A stretch of 25,000 nt of DNA from Isochrysis galbana (GCA_018136815.1 JADDIW010000050.1:1-25000), one strand, 5' to 3'. Positions 9,606 to 18,905 are shown, counted from the stretch's first letter. Numbers and translations are program-made. Notes: generated by a model from the sequence alone, not told the origin.

Positions 9606-10757
9606 ATGCGGGCGGCGCGCAACACCTCTCTCGTGGGGCTCTGGCTGCTGGCCTGCCCCCTCTGCGCTTCCTCGCCCTTCAACCCCCATCCTCCCACCAT
9701 GGGAGCTTCCTTTTTCGACGGATGGTACCTCCGGCTCGTCGACCACCGCCAGAAGCTCTCTCTTGCTCTCATTGTGGGAGCCATCGGCAGCGAAGGCCAA
9801 AGCGGAGAACCCCTCCCTTCGTGGACAGCCTCACTCGCGGTCCTGCTGATCGCCAGCGGAGGGGAGACCCGTGCAGAGCAGCTTCTCGGTGGATGGGCCA
9901 ATCTCACCGTTGGAAGCCCGCCCCAGCCAGTGCGAACGGAGCCAGCGTACAGCGCGCCAGCAAGCTTCACGTTCACCAGCGCCGCCGGGAGCTTCTCGGT
10001 GAGGGATGGCGACGCCACCGCCGAGCTCAACTTTCCCTCGTACCGCGTGCGCGTCATAACGAGTGGTCGCGTGCCGTGGAATCCCAAATGGCCTGATTCG
10101 GACGGGCCAGAGGGCGTGCTCTTCCCGAGGGCTCGCGGCACCATCCTACCTTGCCATTACTTTGTTCACTCGCTCGCGAGCGGCGCCAGTTACGAACTGG
10201 TGCCTGCGCGCCCGGGCGTGTCCAAGCCCGAGCCACTTGTCGGCGACGGTTTTGCGCACCTCGAGACCAACTATGGCTCCAGCTTCCCCGGCGCGTGGAT
10301 CTGGGCGCAGGGCGTCGCGCCCGACGGGCGCTCACAGTTTGTTTCGACAATCACTGACATCGGCTTGAACGGTCTCGCGACCGTACAAATCTTTGCGCTG
10401 GCCTACCGGTCACCAGCCTTCAACCTGACGCTTCGCTCTCCAGATTTCGCCAAGATGCGGCTGCAGCGGCACGCGTGCGCCGGCCATGTCATCTTGGATG
10501 GCGCCGACTTGCTTGGCCACCACCGGGCGACGCTAGTGATCAATTCGTCTACAGCGGCGGGCGAAGCGCGCGGCTTCAGCACGCCTCTGTATGCTCCGAC
10601 GCACCGCGGCTTTCTGCGGGATCCGGGCTGCGTGGAGAGCTTCTGGGCGAACGCGATTCTGCGGGTGCACGACCCGCGCGGAGCTCTAGTGGCTTCCGAC
10701 GAGTTTCAGCTTGCGGCTCTCGAGTTTGGAGGAGAGTGGCGTTGCAAGCTAACCTGA
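9606..10757 (+). CDS. Tocopherol-cyclase-like protein
   Basis: This is an intronless 383-aa protein resembling the tocopherol cyclase (VTE1) family. Plant and cyanobacterial members close the chromanol ring of tocopherols in plastids or thylakoids. Seen in the sequence: SFFDGWYLRLVDHRQKLSLAL (from about residue 35) matches the family's FFEGWYF-type opening, and HYFVHSLASGASYEL (about 187-201), ETNYGSSFPGAWIWAQG (about 220-236) and ALEFGGEW near the C-terminus fit the second half of the fold. Residues 9-22 form a hydrophobic signal-like stretch (SLVGLWLLACPLCASS), consistent with ER or secondary-plastid targeting. The first ATG of the frame is used, preceded by a GA-rich leader. It is somewhat shorter than plant VTE1. 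It may be a diverged paralogue with another substrate, so no gene symbol is given. Confidence 0.75.
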   Translation: MRAARNTSLVGLWLLACPLCASSPFNPHPPTMGASFFDGWYLRLVDHRQKLSLALIVGAIGSEGQSGEPLPSWTASLAVLLIASGGETRAEQLLGGWANLTVGSPPQPVRTEPAYSAPASFTFTSAAGSFSVRDGDATAELNFPSYRVRVITSGRVPWNPKWPDSDGPEGVLFPRARGTILPCHYFVHSLASGASYELVPARPGVSKPEPLVGDGFAHLETNYGSSFPGAWIWAQGVAPDGRSQFVSTITDIGLNGLATVQIFALAYRSPAFNLTLRSPDFAKMRLQRHACAGHVILDGADLLGHHRATLVINSSTAAGEARGFSTPLYAPTHRGFLRDPGCVESFWANAILRVHDPRGALVASDEFQLAALEFGGEWRCKLT

Positions 10758-11874
10758 GGCGGCACATATGCTTTTTGGAAGTGACATGTTGAGCGCCCCC
10801 TCAACCGCGAAACGGTCACCGGCATCTTCCGCGACGGCCGACACGACCGGCCCTCGCTTGTAGTCTCGAGAAGCAGTCCCGCATCACCAGTTGCCGCCAC
10901 AACCGGCCGCTATGGCGACGGGCTTCGACGACAACCAGCCGCTGGCTGCCTCTTCGCCTCTAGGCACACCGCGCACGGCACCTCTCGTCACTACTCATCA
11001 TGCAAGGCGTTGCGCTTTATGCTCCCCACGCCGTGTTCTCCCGCTCGACGTGGTCTCGGTCTGCAACTTGCTACGTCGCGTCCATTCGAAGGCTACAATT
11101 TGGTGGCGGCGGCGCCCGCGGATGGGTGTGGTGAGGCGGCAGGGGTCTGGGGCCCAAGAGTAGGGAGGTCAAAGAGGCCGAAACCTCAGGTGCTATTTTT
11201 TCGCGACCGATGCCTCCTATGAACAGGGTATATAACTCTACAGCCCTCACTCACCCTATAATACTTCTACTACACTAGCAGGGATCGAACACATTATCGT
11301 ACAGGAAAAGCAAACGACCACAAGATTGACCAGGGATAGCGCCCTGGCAACCGGGGAGGCACGCCTCCCAAATAACACACCCACAGGGGAAGCCGCCGGG
11401 CTGGGCCCCTACAAAGAAACGCAAAGCACTGCGCCTCCCAGCAACTGCGAGCCAAAAGGCCCGCCTCCCCCCTCCCCCGACGCCAGACCCAAAGTAGCGC
11501 ACATGGGTCGGGCCCCCCGAAAACGAACAAAAAGGACCGAGGGGGGGGGGGCAAAAAGGGGAGTAAAAAAAAACTTTTTAATATTCTCGCCTCGCCCGTG
11601 GCAATGGAAGACACTCACGAAGCCACGCTCTTTCACCTTCCTCTCCCTCACTCCCTGCCTTGCGGCAACTCCCCTCGTGCTCTACTTAGGGGCCCGGGTC
11701 GTTTGGGGGGTCAGAGCTGAGCGGGGTGCACCTGTCCCCAACGGTATGTTCTCGCCTCCCTCTTGTTCCGTTGAGTGACCTGTTTATAATGTAAGTACTT
11801 CGGGGTGTAGTCGTACTAGTGTGTAAGTCCGTTCGTCCGGCATGTCCGTAGTTATGGTCGGTCTCCAGTCTTGA
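10758..11874. other. Intergenic stretch, no supported gene
   Basis: Open frames (for example 10891-11163 and 11326-11778) lack recognisable domains. The TATATAAC at about 11230 could be a TATA box. Small hairpins such as CCAGGG/CCCTGG near 11330-11347 and GGAGGC/GCCTCC near 11355-11370 are visible. It may be the 5' part of the degraded retroelement that follows. Confidence 0.35.
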
Positions 11875-12531
11875 CATACGGTCGGAGCGGGTTGTCGCGT
11901 CTTTTCATGCGAGCACCCCCGCCACTGCCTGTACGTTCGCGATCTCATCGTTTGCCGTCACTCTGCTACGGGCCCTACTCCTTATATCGTCGATTCTGCC
12001 CTCGCCGTCAACAAGACTCTCGCGGACACGGGAGCCGGCCCCTCGGTTGTAACCACCGAGCTGTTGGCCGCACTGCCCCGCGACGCTTGCGTCTTAGTCG
12101 AACATGCTTCGGACCGACCTGCCGTTGTCGGACCGGATGGTAATCCCCTCCGTACCCGCGGCTACGCCACGTTGATCTTCTCTCTCTCCGGTGTCGAATT
12201 CCGGCACCGCTTTCTCATCGTCGAAGGTGCGCCTATGCTTCTCCTGGGAAACGATTTCCTGGAAGCATACGCCGCCTGTATCGAATTGTCGCCGGATGCT
12301 GGGCGTGATAGCCGTTTGACCCTTATGGTCAACAATCGTCGCGTTCGGTCCCTCGTCTCCACTCGCCCTCGTCTCTCCTCTGCACCGCTTGTCGCCGTGA
12401 TCTCCGCCGACTTGCCACGGGCAGAGGAGTCGTCGCTCGTTCCTGTGGCGTGGCTCACTAGTGCTAGTGTGACCCATGTATCTATATATGTATCTGCTAA
12501 GAATTTGTCCCTTGAGATATATTCTCCCTGA
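11875..12531 (+). pseudogene. Retropepsin-like aspartic protease ORF, retroelement remnant
   Basis: The frame is open from just after a stop at 11872 to the stop at 12529-12531 (about 218 codons). It contains ADTGAGPSVV (active-site Asp about residue 51), the DTGA signature of retroviral-type aspartic proteases. About 70 residues later comes MLLLGNDFLEAYAACIEL, matching the family's second hydrophobic-hydrophobic-Gly motif followed by D-F/L. In Ty3/copia-like elements the protease is followed by reverse transcriptase. Here nothing of that kind follows on this strand, and a LINE fragment lies in the opposite direction. There is no convincing zinc knuckle upstream. The C-terminal 60 residues look like read-through. 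A domesticated DDI1-like cellular protease is possible but less likely. Confidence 0.65.
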
Positions 12532-12549
12532 AAGTGTATGTATATACGT

Positions 12550-13120
12550 GTCGTTGTTTTTCAGGTATTGTGCGCATTCTTCGCTGTTGTAGGGCGTAGT
12601 CGCTCCGTAGTCTTTAAATACGTTATTTATGAATGGCATTACATTCAAGCTTATTCCATATAGTTTCGCCCATGTGGAGTTTAGCTTAGGACCCGGGTGC
12701 GACGGGCTGCCCCACATGGATTGTTGTGAGAGCACTCCTTCCCTACTCACTTTTAGTTTTAGGGATGTGAGTTCTAGTTTGCGGTTGTTGATCAGCGCCT
12801 GTTTCCAGAACACTGGGAGTTTGCTTGTGCCCGTTATCCGTTATCCCGTCGGTGAGCTTGTTTGTGGGGATCGTCGATAAGACCGCTGCTCTCCCCAGGT
12901 TCGTGCGGGTGAACCAAGCGTCTAGCACTTGCTTCCATTGCGCTCGTCGTGCATCTAGGTAGTTTAAGATCCATTTGGCTTGCGATGCTTTGGCTTTGGT
13001 GTGATTGTCCCAGTCTAGGAGGCCCAAACCCAGATGGGGCCCTTTCTCTGAAGCGTTTCTAATAGGGATTTCGGGGCGGTATTTTACCCATTGTAGCCGC
13101 CTGATGGCGGGGGGAGGAAG
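12550..13120 (-). pseudogene. LINE (non-LTR retrotransposon) ORF2 C-terminal fragment, frameshifted
   Basis: On the minus strand from about 13115, the reading RLQWVKYRPEIPIRN then HLGLGLLDWDNHTKAKASQ and AKWILNYLD matches the region downstream of the reverse transcriptase in plant and algal LINEs, where G-G-L-G-L-x-D precedes K-A..KW. The frame shifts near 12815-12855. The other frame then continues KLPVFWKQALINN, QQSMWGSPSH and WAKLYGISLNVMPF, typical of the zf-RVT-like tail. No polymerase core is present, so this is a 5'-truncated dead copy. Its 3' limit is uncertain; an AT-rich stretch begins near 12560. Confidence 0.65.
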
Positions 13121-14012
13121 GGCTTGGGGCTGGGGGAGTGGGGGTGTAGAAAGGTTTTGCTGCGTGAGACGATGAAAGCAGAGGGTCCAAGGCCGCGTGT
13201 GCGGTGAGACTGTGAGAATATTAAAAGGTTAAAGGTTTATTATTATTCTGTCTTTCACGTCTAGGGTGGGCAGTCGTAAGCAGGCCCATACCGAGTAGCG
13301 AGACGAGGGCGAGGTGTAGCATGGTCTTAGCGATGCAACGAGGGGACGAGATCGGAGGACACCTAATTAAACGTACACCAGGGCCTAATATGAGTCCCTT
13401 CTACTCCTACTAGATCTCTTCAAGACTCCAGACACTTCTCAAGCTGTCGGGGGCGGTTGACGCGGGGTAGACCGCATGGACCCATGAAGGAATGTACTTT
13501 AGGCCCAGAGCGAGCCTTTCCGTCCCGCACTCGCGCCTCGTCTCGCCGAAGAAGCAGGGGAACTACGAGGCGCGTGCCGCCTTGGTGCTCCCCCCCCCTT
13601 GGCCACCCCCCGCGCCTGCCTCCCGCCCGTCCCGGCTCGGCCCCTCCCCCCCCCCCCCCCCCCTGGGGGACGCTGCCCCTTCCGGCCTCGTGCGGTGGGG
13701 AGCACTGTTCCCGCGAACCTCTGGTCCCCCCCCCCCCCCCCCCCCCCCCCTTTCCCCCTTCCCCTTCCCCCCTCCCCCCTCCCTCTCCTCTTCCCTCTCT
13801 CTCCTGCCCTCCCCAAACCCAAACCCCCTCTCCTGCCTCCTACCCCCCCCCCCCCCCCCCGTCCCCCCCCCCCCCCCCGGGCGCCGTCCGCGCCGCCGAC
13901 CGTCACCACGCCTCGCCACCTCCTGCCCGTCTGCCTGCTCGCACCGGCGGCGGCACTGCTCCATCGACCGGGCGTCCACCAACTGGCCACACGGCCCATA
14001 CCACTGGCCGCC
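13121..14012. other. Upstream region of RNase H1, with long poly-C and C/T tracts
   Basis: No gene is supported from 13121 to 13600. From about 13590 to 13880 the + strand carries several C homopolymers (near 13646-13662, 13727-13750 and 13843-13878) separated by C/T-rich DNA. An open frame continues upstream of 14013 but has no ATG and is Pro-rich because of these tracts. Confidence 0.6.
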
Positions 14013-14951
14013 ATGGCCAAGCCAGGGTTCTATGGTGTGCGTGGAGGGCCGAGGCCGGGCGTCTACACCTCGTGGCCCGAGGCGCAAAAGTGGAGCTCAG
14101 GCAAGGCCGGCGCGCACGTGAAGAAGTTCGCAACGCACGCCGAGGCCGCCGCCTTTTCAGCCCCAAATCTACGCTCCGCCGCCGCCACGCTCGGCCTCGG
14201 CCGCACCTACCTCGACTGCCCATTTGCGGAGAAGGATGAGGCCAAAGCGCTCGGAGCAAAATGGGACCCAGAGGGGAAGGCATGGTACGTGCCCGAACAG
14301 CTGGCGCTGAAACCGTTCGAGAGATGGTTGCCTGACTACGTCGGCGCCTTAGAGCGGTCAGCCACCTCGGCCGCCTCCGCCAAGCCCGAGGGAAAGCTCA
14401 AACGATCAAGGAAGACTGCCCTGGACGGCGGCGGCTCAGCCTCACTTGCTCCACCAACACTCGAGCAGCTCCTGATGTACACGGACGGATCGTGTGCAGG
14501 GAATCGCAACGTGGAGACGACCGATAACCCGGCGGGCTGGGGCGTGTGCATCGTTCGCGCCGGCGAGGCGGCGCCGCTCGCCGAGCTCTATGGCCCCGTA
14601 GTTACGGACAGGGAGGACCCTGATTTCATTGGCGCAGAGGTCTGCTCCAATAACACGGGCGAGCTGTCGGCGATCTGCATGGCACTCTACTGGCTCCAGG
14701 AGGAGCGGCAGCCGGGCAGCGTGAGTGCTATAATTCGCTACGACTCCAAATACGCCGCCAACATCGCGAGCGGCCAGTTCAAGGCACACAAGAATAAAGA
14801 GCTCGCTGCAGAATCACGGCGCCTCTTCCATGAGGTCTCCGGCGCATATCATATTGCCTTTGAGCACGTGAAGGGACATTCGGGCGAGCAGTGGAACGAG
14901 CGGGCAGATGCCCTCGCAAATCTCGGAGCCACTGGTAGACGTTGGAGATAG
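14013..14951 (+). CDS. Ribonuclease H1 with viroplasmin and DUF5710-like domains
   Basis: This 312-aa protein is predicted to cleave RNA in RNA-DNA hybrids (nuclear or organellar R-loops and replication primers). Domains: residues 5-48 (FYGVRGGPRPGVYTSWPEA) are the viroplasmin/hybrid-binding domain of eukaryotic RNase H1. Residues 66-107 (YLDCPFAEKDEAKALGAKWD ... WYVP) match the DUF5710-type small domain. Residues 152-305 are RNase H, with the catalytic DEDD set visible as D158 (YTDGS), E217 (NNTGEL), D244 (YDSK) and D299 (ERADA), plus H289 in KGHSGEQW. The ATG at 14013 sits in a CCGCCATGG context and is the first ATG of the frame, so no targeting peptide is evident unless an upstream exon exists. 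It lies about 130 bp downstream of long poly-C tracts. Identification is strong. The DUF5710 role is unknown. Confidence 0.9.
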   Translation: MAKPGFYGVRGGPRPGVYTSWPEAQKWSSGKAGAHVKKFATHAEAAAFSAPNLRSAAATLGLGRTYLDCPFAEKDEAKALGAKWDPEGKAWYVPEQLALKPFERWLPDYVGALERSATSAASAKPEGKLKRSRKTALDGGGSASLAPPTLEQLLMYTDGSCAGNRNVETTDNPAGWGVCIVRAGEAAPLAELYGPVVTDREDPDFIGAEVCSNNTGELSAICMALYWLQEERQPGSVSAIIRYDSKYAANIASGQFKAHKNKELAAESRRLFHEVSGAYHIAFEHVKGHSGEQWNERADALANLGATGRRWR

Positions 14952-16002
14952 ACGGCATTCGAGACGCAAATGCGAGCACAAGCGCGCGCAGGATGGTGCA
15001 CACACGCAACTCAACGAACGCCGAGGAGGCATGCTGCCGACAGCGGAGAGGACGGACGGTGGCGGCTCCGCATGAGGAAAAGCGGGTATATGTCGTATCA
15101 CACAGCGTAGTTGCTTGGATCCACGTCATGCGAAGCCTTTGGGTTGCTCTTCACACCATCGCGTTTTTTGGCAAGGCACGGCTGTATGGCAAGGTGCCAA
15201 GATCAATCCACTATCACATACTCCTGGCGGATGTGACTTCGGGGTTTCTGCCAAAGCACAAAGTACGATGTACCCTGTGGCAAATCAATCATCAGCGCCT
15301 CTCGAGTATCGCCCATCGAAATGCCTGTGGCTCAGCCCGGAGTGATTGGCTGCACGGAGTGTTCTACAGAGGTGCGGTGATTGTACGTAGAAGTTGGGAA
15401 GCTCGGGCGCGAGTCGCCTCGCTACAAAGGCATGCATATCGATTAGCGCGCGATTATCCGAGATTGAGTATCTATAGCCAACGCTCAATTCCACGCGCGG
15501 CCATTTAAGAAGACCGAGGAAAGGTGCGAGGCAAAAGCAACACGCATCGCTACTCATAGTCACACACCGATGGCATCAACATACAAATGAAGACGGACAC
15601 GCCGTAGCATGGCCATGGCAGTGGTAGTGATCGACAATGCGCGAGCTTACTTCGTCACTGCGTTGTTTGCATTGCGCTTATTGAGGGGTTGCTATGTGGT
15701 CGTTGGCTGCCGCGTCCGATGGGTATCTACTTTTGTCGCCGCCTGCATATGGGCCTTCTATATCAAGGTATACTCCGAGTCAAGTGCATTTGTTGCCTCT
15801 ACCCTTCTTCCTAGTGCTCCTCCTTTTTTTTGCGTGGGGTTGCTTTCTTATTGTGAGCCTTCCCAACTCTAAGGTGGTCAAACAGGGGCTTGTTGAGGGT
15901 CGGATTGCATTTTTAACCGTGGCGCGATGCTCAATAAAAAACCTCCACGGGGGGCGCCACCTGCCGCCACGATAAGCTAAGCTAAAGCGCAGCCATCTGC
16001 GA
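14952..16002. other. Intergenic stretch, no supported gene
   Basis: The 188-codon frame at 14942-15508 and the 93-codon frame at 15694-15975 have no recognisable domains. I regard them as chance. The first part is probably the 3' UTR of the RNase H1 gene. An AATAAA is present at 15931-15936. Confidence 0.4.
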
Positions 16003-16110
16003 GCGTTAGTACCACTACTCCCACTAGCCCGGTATTATCGTGACACCCCTCAGCGCACCAGCCCGTACGCCTTGACGTGTGTTGACACTATAGACACATA
16101 CGAATATGTA
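16003..16110 (-). repeat. Dispersed repeat, copy B (inverted relative to 1315-1418)
   Basis: On the minus strand it reads GGCGTACGGGCTGGTGCGCTG, then ACCGGGCTAGTGGGAGTAG and TGGTACTAACGCTC, aligning with 1315-1418. Beyond the ACTAA-GCTC end the two copies diverge, which may mark the family's 3' boundary. Confidence 0.75.
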
Positions 16111-16642
16111 CCCCTTCGAATCTCCCGTTCGTACACCTTCCGCCCGCCACGAAACCGCGAAGAAGACCGACGAGTAGGGCTAGGCCAGGATTTCGGGATT
16201 TTTTTTCGAAATTTGGGCAACTATTTCTTGTGATCATTTCGTTCAAAATTTCGCGAAATATAGGTACTTTGGGAGGGGGCGAGGAGAACACCGAGGGGGG
16301 GGGGGGTAATACACAGGGGGGGGGGGAAGGGCGCGTGGGAGCGGGAAGTGGGAGGCGGGAATCGGGGAAAGGGGAAAAAGGGGGCCACCCGCCAGCGCTC
16401 ATGCCCCAAGCAAGGTCCGGCCGCCATGCTGGTGGCAACACGCAGGCCACGGTGACGATGACGATAGAGAGTGAGAGTGAGGGCGACAGCCGAAGGTTCA
16501 TCTCAGCGACGGCCACGAGCTCGTCGTCGACGTCCACGCCCGCCACTGCCACTGCAACGGCGTGCATGCTATGGCGAGAGTTGTTCGCCAGTTCGCCTCT
16601 CTACGCGCGGAACAACGAGACCGAGGAGCAAGGGCGCGCTCA
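16111..16642. other. Intergenic, G-tract DNA, no supported gene
   Basis: G homopolymers lie near 16295-16306 and 16317-16326 within purine-rich DNA. No open frame here is recognisable. Confidence 0.4.
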
Positions 16643-16677
16643 GTGCCCGCATAGCGCCTTCGTACATAACGTTAGCT
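16643..16677 (+). repeat. Left arm of 35-bp inverted repeat
   Basis: GTGCCCGCATAGCG is followed by CGTACATAACGTTAGCT. It matches the reverse complement of 18601-18635 at 33 of 35 positions. The arms enclose the ankyrin gene and the 19-bp minisatellite. Confidence 0.85.
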
Positions 16678-16971
16678 TATACGCATGGCAGCGTCGATGA
16701 TCATAGCACAGATGTCTGACAAGGAATGGTTGGACTTGAGTGATGTGCAAAGTGACATAATGACATAATGGATATATGTATTTGTGAAGAGCTCCAACGT
16801 GACTCCAATTTCACCACAGAGCTCCACAGATACAAACCTTGGGATTGTAGGGCCGTGAGAGAAAGCATCGAGTCTGTGAAGAAAAGGCACAACATGCTTC
16901 AATGGACTCGGCCATCCTCTCCGGTAGAGGGAAACACTTGGTGGTACCCAACCAAGTTTGGGGAGGTCCTC

Positions 16972-17532
16972 TCAAGCCCCCGCACGCGTCAGTAGATCGA
17001 TCATTGTGTCATCGTTGGTCATCTGAAGAATGTTGTTGCTGATGTGAGCACCATTCGCAAGGAGCACTTCGGCCACTTCTATGTGATTCATCTTACAGGC
17101 ATGAAGTAGAGGAGTGTATCCATCATCATCCACAGCCTCAATCATGGCACCAGCATTGAGGAGTTCAACCACAATATGAGCATGCCCTCGCTTGGCAGCC
17201 ATGATGAGGGCGGTCTGCTCTTGGGAAGCTCCAACCTGGTTGACAAATGTTACCAATGCAGATGCACTCTTCTGTCCATCCTTGAACAACTCCAAGGTGT
17301 TCTTCACGCACCAGAAATGCCCGCGAGAGGATGCCTCCATCAGTGAAGTGGTCTGATGGTAATCATCTACATACATGAAGTCGATGTCCTCACCCAAGTC
17401 CTCTATAGGTGGGAATTGATTCGTAGTGCAATACTCCCACAGAAGCTTCCCGTTGCGACGTCCAGACAGGTGAGGTGACACTTGACGGGGCTCTTCGTCT
17501 GGTTCCATAGGACGCTTCACAGAAGAGGCCAT
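16972..17532 (-). CDS. Ankyrin-repeat protein
   Basis: This 186-aa protein is predicted to be a soluble protein-protein interaction module. Seen in the sequence: three ankyrin-type units. The first is diverged (TSLMEASSRGHFWCVKNTLELF). The second is QTALIMAAKRGHAHIVVELLNAGA and the third is GYTPLLHACKMNHIEVAEVLLANGA. A short partial cap with IDLLTRAGA follows. The N-terminal ~55 residues are charged and unrecognised (MASSVKRPMEPDEE). The ATG at 17532 is chosen because upstream codons are low-complexity C/T repeats. Codon usage is visibly less GC-rich than in the tocopherol-cyclase-like, RNase H1 or SR140 genes. The gene sits next to a minisatellite inside a 35-bp inverted repeat. It could be complete, or a fragment of a larger ankyrin gene. 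Its function is unknown. Confidence 0.75.
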   Translation of the reverse strand: MASSVKRPMEPDEEPRQVSPHLSGRRNGKLLWEYCTTNQFPPIEDLGEDIDFMYVDDYHQTTSLMEASSRGHFWCVKNTLELFKDGQKSASALVTFVNQVGASQEQTALIMAAKRGHAHIVVELLNAGAMIEAVDDDGYTPLLHACKMNHIEVAEVLLANGAHISNNILQMTNDDTMIDLLTRAGA

Positions 17533-17559
17533 CGCGATTCTGGTACGCTGGGAGGGGAG

Positions 17560-17645
17560 AGGGGGGCTCTGAAGGGAGAGGAGGGCTCTCAAGGGGAGGG
17601 CTCTCAAGGGGAGAGGGGGACTCTGAAGGGAGAGGGGGGCTGGTA
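17560..17645 (+). repeat. Purine-rich short tandem repeats upstream of the ankyrin gene
   Basis: GGGCTCTCAAGGGGA and GACTCTGAAGGGAGAG units recur several times. On the ankyrin coding strand this is a C/T-rich tract that starts about 20 bp upstream of the ATG. Confidence 0.75.
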
Positions 17646-17673
17646 GGCAATGCAGGGCGGCAGGGGGGCGGAG

Positions 17674-18081
17674 AACTGCTCAACTGCAGGGCAACTGCTC
17701 AACTGCAGGGCTGCTCAACCGCAGGGCGACTGCTCAACCGCAGGGCGACTGCTCAACCGCAGGGCGACTGCTCAACCGCAGGGCGACTGCTCAACCGCAG
17801 GGCGACTGCTCAACCGCAGGGCGACTGCTCAACCGCAGGGCGACTGCTCAACCGCAGGGCGACTGCTCAACCGCAGGGCGACTGCTCAACCGCAGGGCGA
17901 CTGCTCAACCGCAGGGCGACTGCTCAACCGCAGGGCGACTGCTCAACCGCAGGGCGACTGCTCAACCGCAGGGCGACTGCTCAACCGCAGGGCGACTGCT
18001 CAACCGCAGGGCGACTGCTCAACCGCAGGGCGACTGCTCAACCGCAGGGCGACTGCTCAACCGCAGGGCAACTGCTCACCC
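17674..18081 (+). repeat. 19-bp minisatellite, about 21 copies
   Basis: The unit is GACTGCTCAACCGCAGGGC (19 bp). Internal copies appear identical, while the first two or three and the last carry variants (AACTGCTCAACTGCAGGGC; a shortened unit near 17709). Because 19 is not a multiple of 3, the array cycles through all frames and produces a spurious 57-bp-periodic ORF on the + strand. Confidence 0.95.
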
Positions 18082-18185
18082 TTCCCTCGTCTCCTCCATA
18101 TAGACGTGTGACGAAACTTGTTGTCTGCTTTTACGCGGTCGGTGCTCTTTGGTGTGGACATACACTCATCAGTGCTCTTTGGTGT

Positions 18186-18285
18186 GAGACGTGGATCGTG
18201 AATTTCAACGAGATATCGACCCTGCCCCCAAGTCGAGTGAATGGAGTCACACCACGTGTGGGTTTCAACATGTGAAGTGTCCGGA
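18186..18285 (+). repeat. About 100-bp direct repeat, copy 1
   Basis: It shares GAGTGAATGGAGTCA, ACCACGTGTG and TTTCAACATGTGAAG with 18806-18905 in the same order, with small indels near the left end. Just before it, GTGCTCTTTGGTGTG also occurs twice (18141-18155 and 18172-18186). Confidence 0.8.
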
Positions 18286-18600
18286 GATCCATTGTCTTCT
18301 ACTACTACTGTGGGACGTTCTTCGCACAGACCCTAAAAGTAGAATATCTGCATCACCCCAGCAAACAAACGGTGGTGGAGAGGCTGAGGGTGGCTGTGCA
18401 TGTGGTCGAAATAGGGATGAACAGAGAAAGAATGTTGAACAAAGTGCCACGCTGGGAGTGCCAGGCGGGGTATGGGACACTGGGAGGGGGTATGGACTCG
18501 GTGCCCGGGGGCGACGGACTCGAGGCGGAAAGGGGGGCGGCCATGGCGGGCGACTCAGAGCAGCAAAAACGGCGTGGGAGAAAACCAAGTCGTAGGAGGT
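18286..18600. other. Unassigned stretch inside the inverted-repeat block
   Basis: No gene is supported. Overlapping frames on both strands (18191-18595 + and 18353-18766 -) lack known domains. Confidence 0.35.
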
Positions 18601-18635
18601 AGCTAACGTTATGTACGAACACGCTATGCGGGCAC
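18601..18635 (-). repeat. Right arm of 35-bp inverted repeat
   Basis: It is the reverse complement of 16643-16677 with two differences. Confidence 0.85.
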
Positions 18636-18805
18636 AAAAACCATTCTAAAAGCGCACTTCCCTCCGGCCACCCGCAGCACTTTGGCCTGGTGGCCATGAC
18701 ACATAGAGGGGCAGTTCTGAAAGCGCGCACCAGGCTCTTAACCCAAAAAAAAACGATCGCTTTCAAAGGAAGTCGATCAATTTTCTTTGGAGGGAAACCA
18801 ACATG

Positions 18806-18905
18806 GGATGAGATATCGTGATTTCAACGATATCGATATATCCACCCTGCCCCAAATCGAGTGAATGGAGTCAGACCACGTGTGTGTTTCAACATGTGAA
18901 GGGTC
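18806..18905 (+). repeat. About 100-bp direct repeat, copy 2
   Basis: It is the second copy of 18186-18285, about 620 bp downstream and outside the 35-bp inverted repeat. Confidence 0.8.

Noticed and set aside
11270-11300. GCAGGGATCGAAC as a tRNA T-arm or retroelement primer-binding site
   Set aside because: The flanks do not form a T-stem, and no TGG plus acceptor complement precedes it.
13457-14239. 260-codon Pro-rich plus-strand ORF and Gly-rich minus-strand ORFs
   Set aside because: Produced by poly-C/poly-G tracts and the antisense of RNase H1; no domains.
14942-15508. 188-codon ORF after RNase H1
   Set aside because: No domain or family resemblance, overlaps the RNase H1 end, and is probably 3' UTR.
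17666-18081. CRISPR-like array
   Set aside because: Units are contiguous 19-bp tandem copies with no unique spacers.
17650-18111. 153-codon repetitive ORF
   Set aside because: It arises because a 19-bp stop-free unit is open in every frame. It is minisatellite DNA, not a gene.
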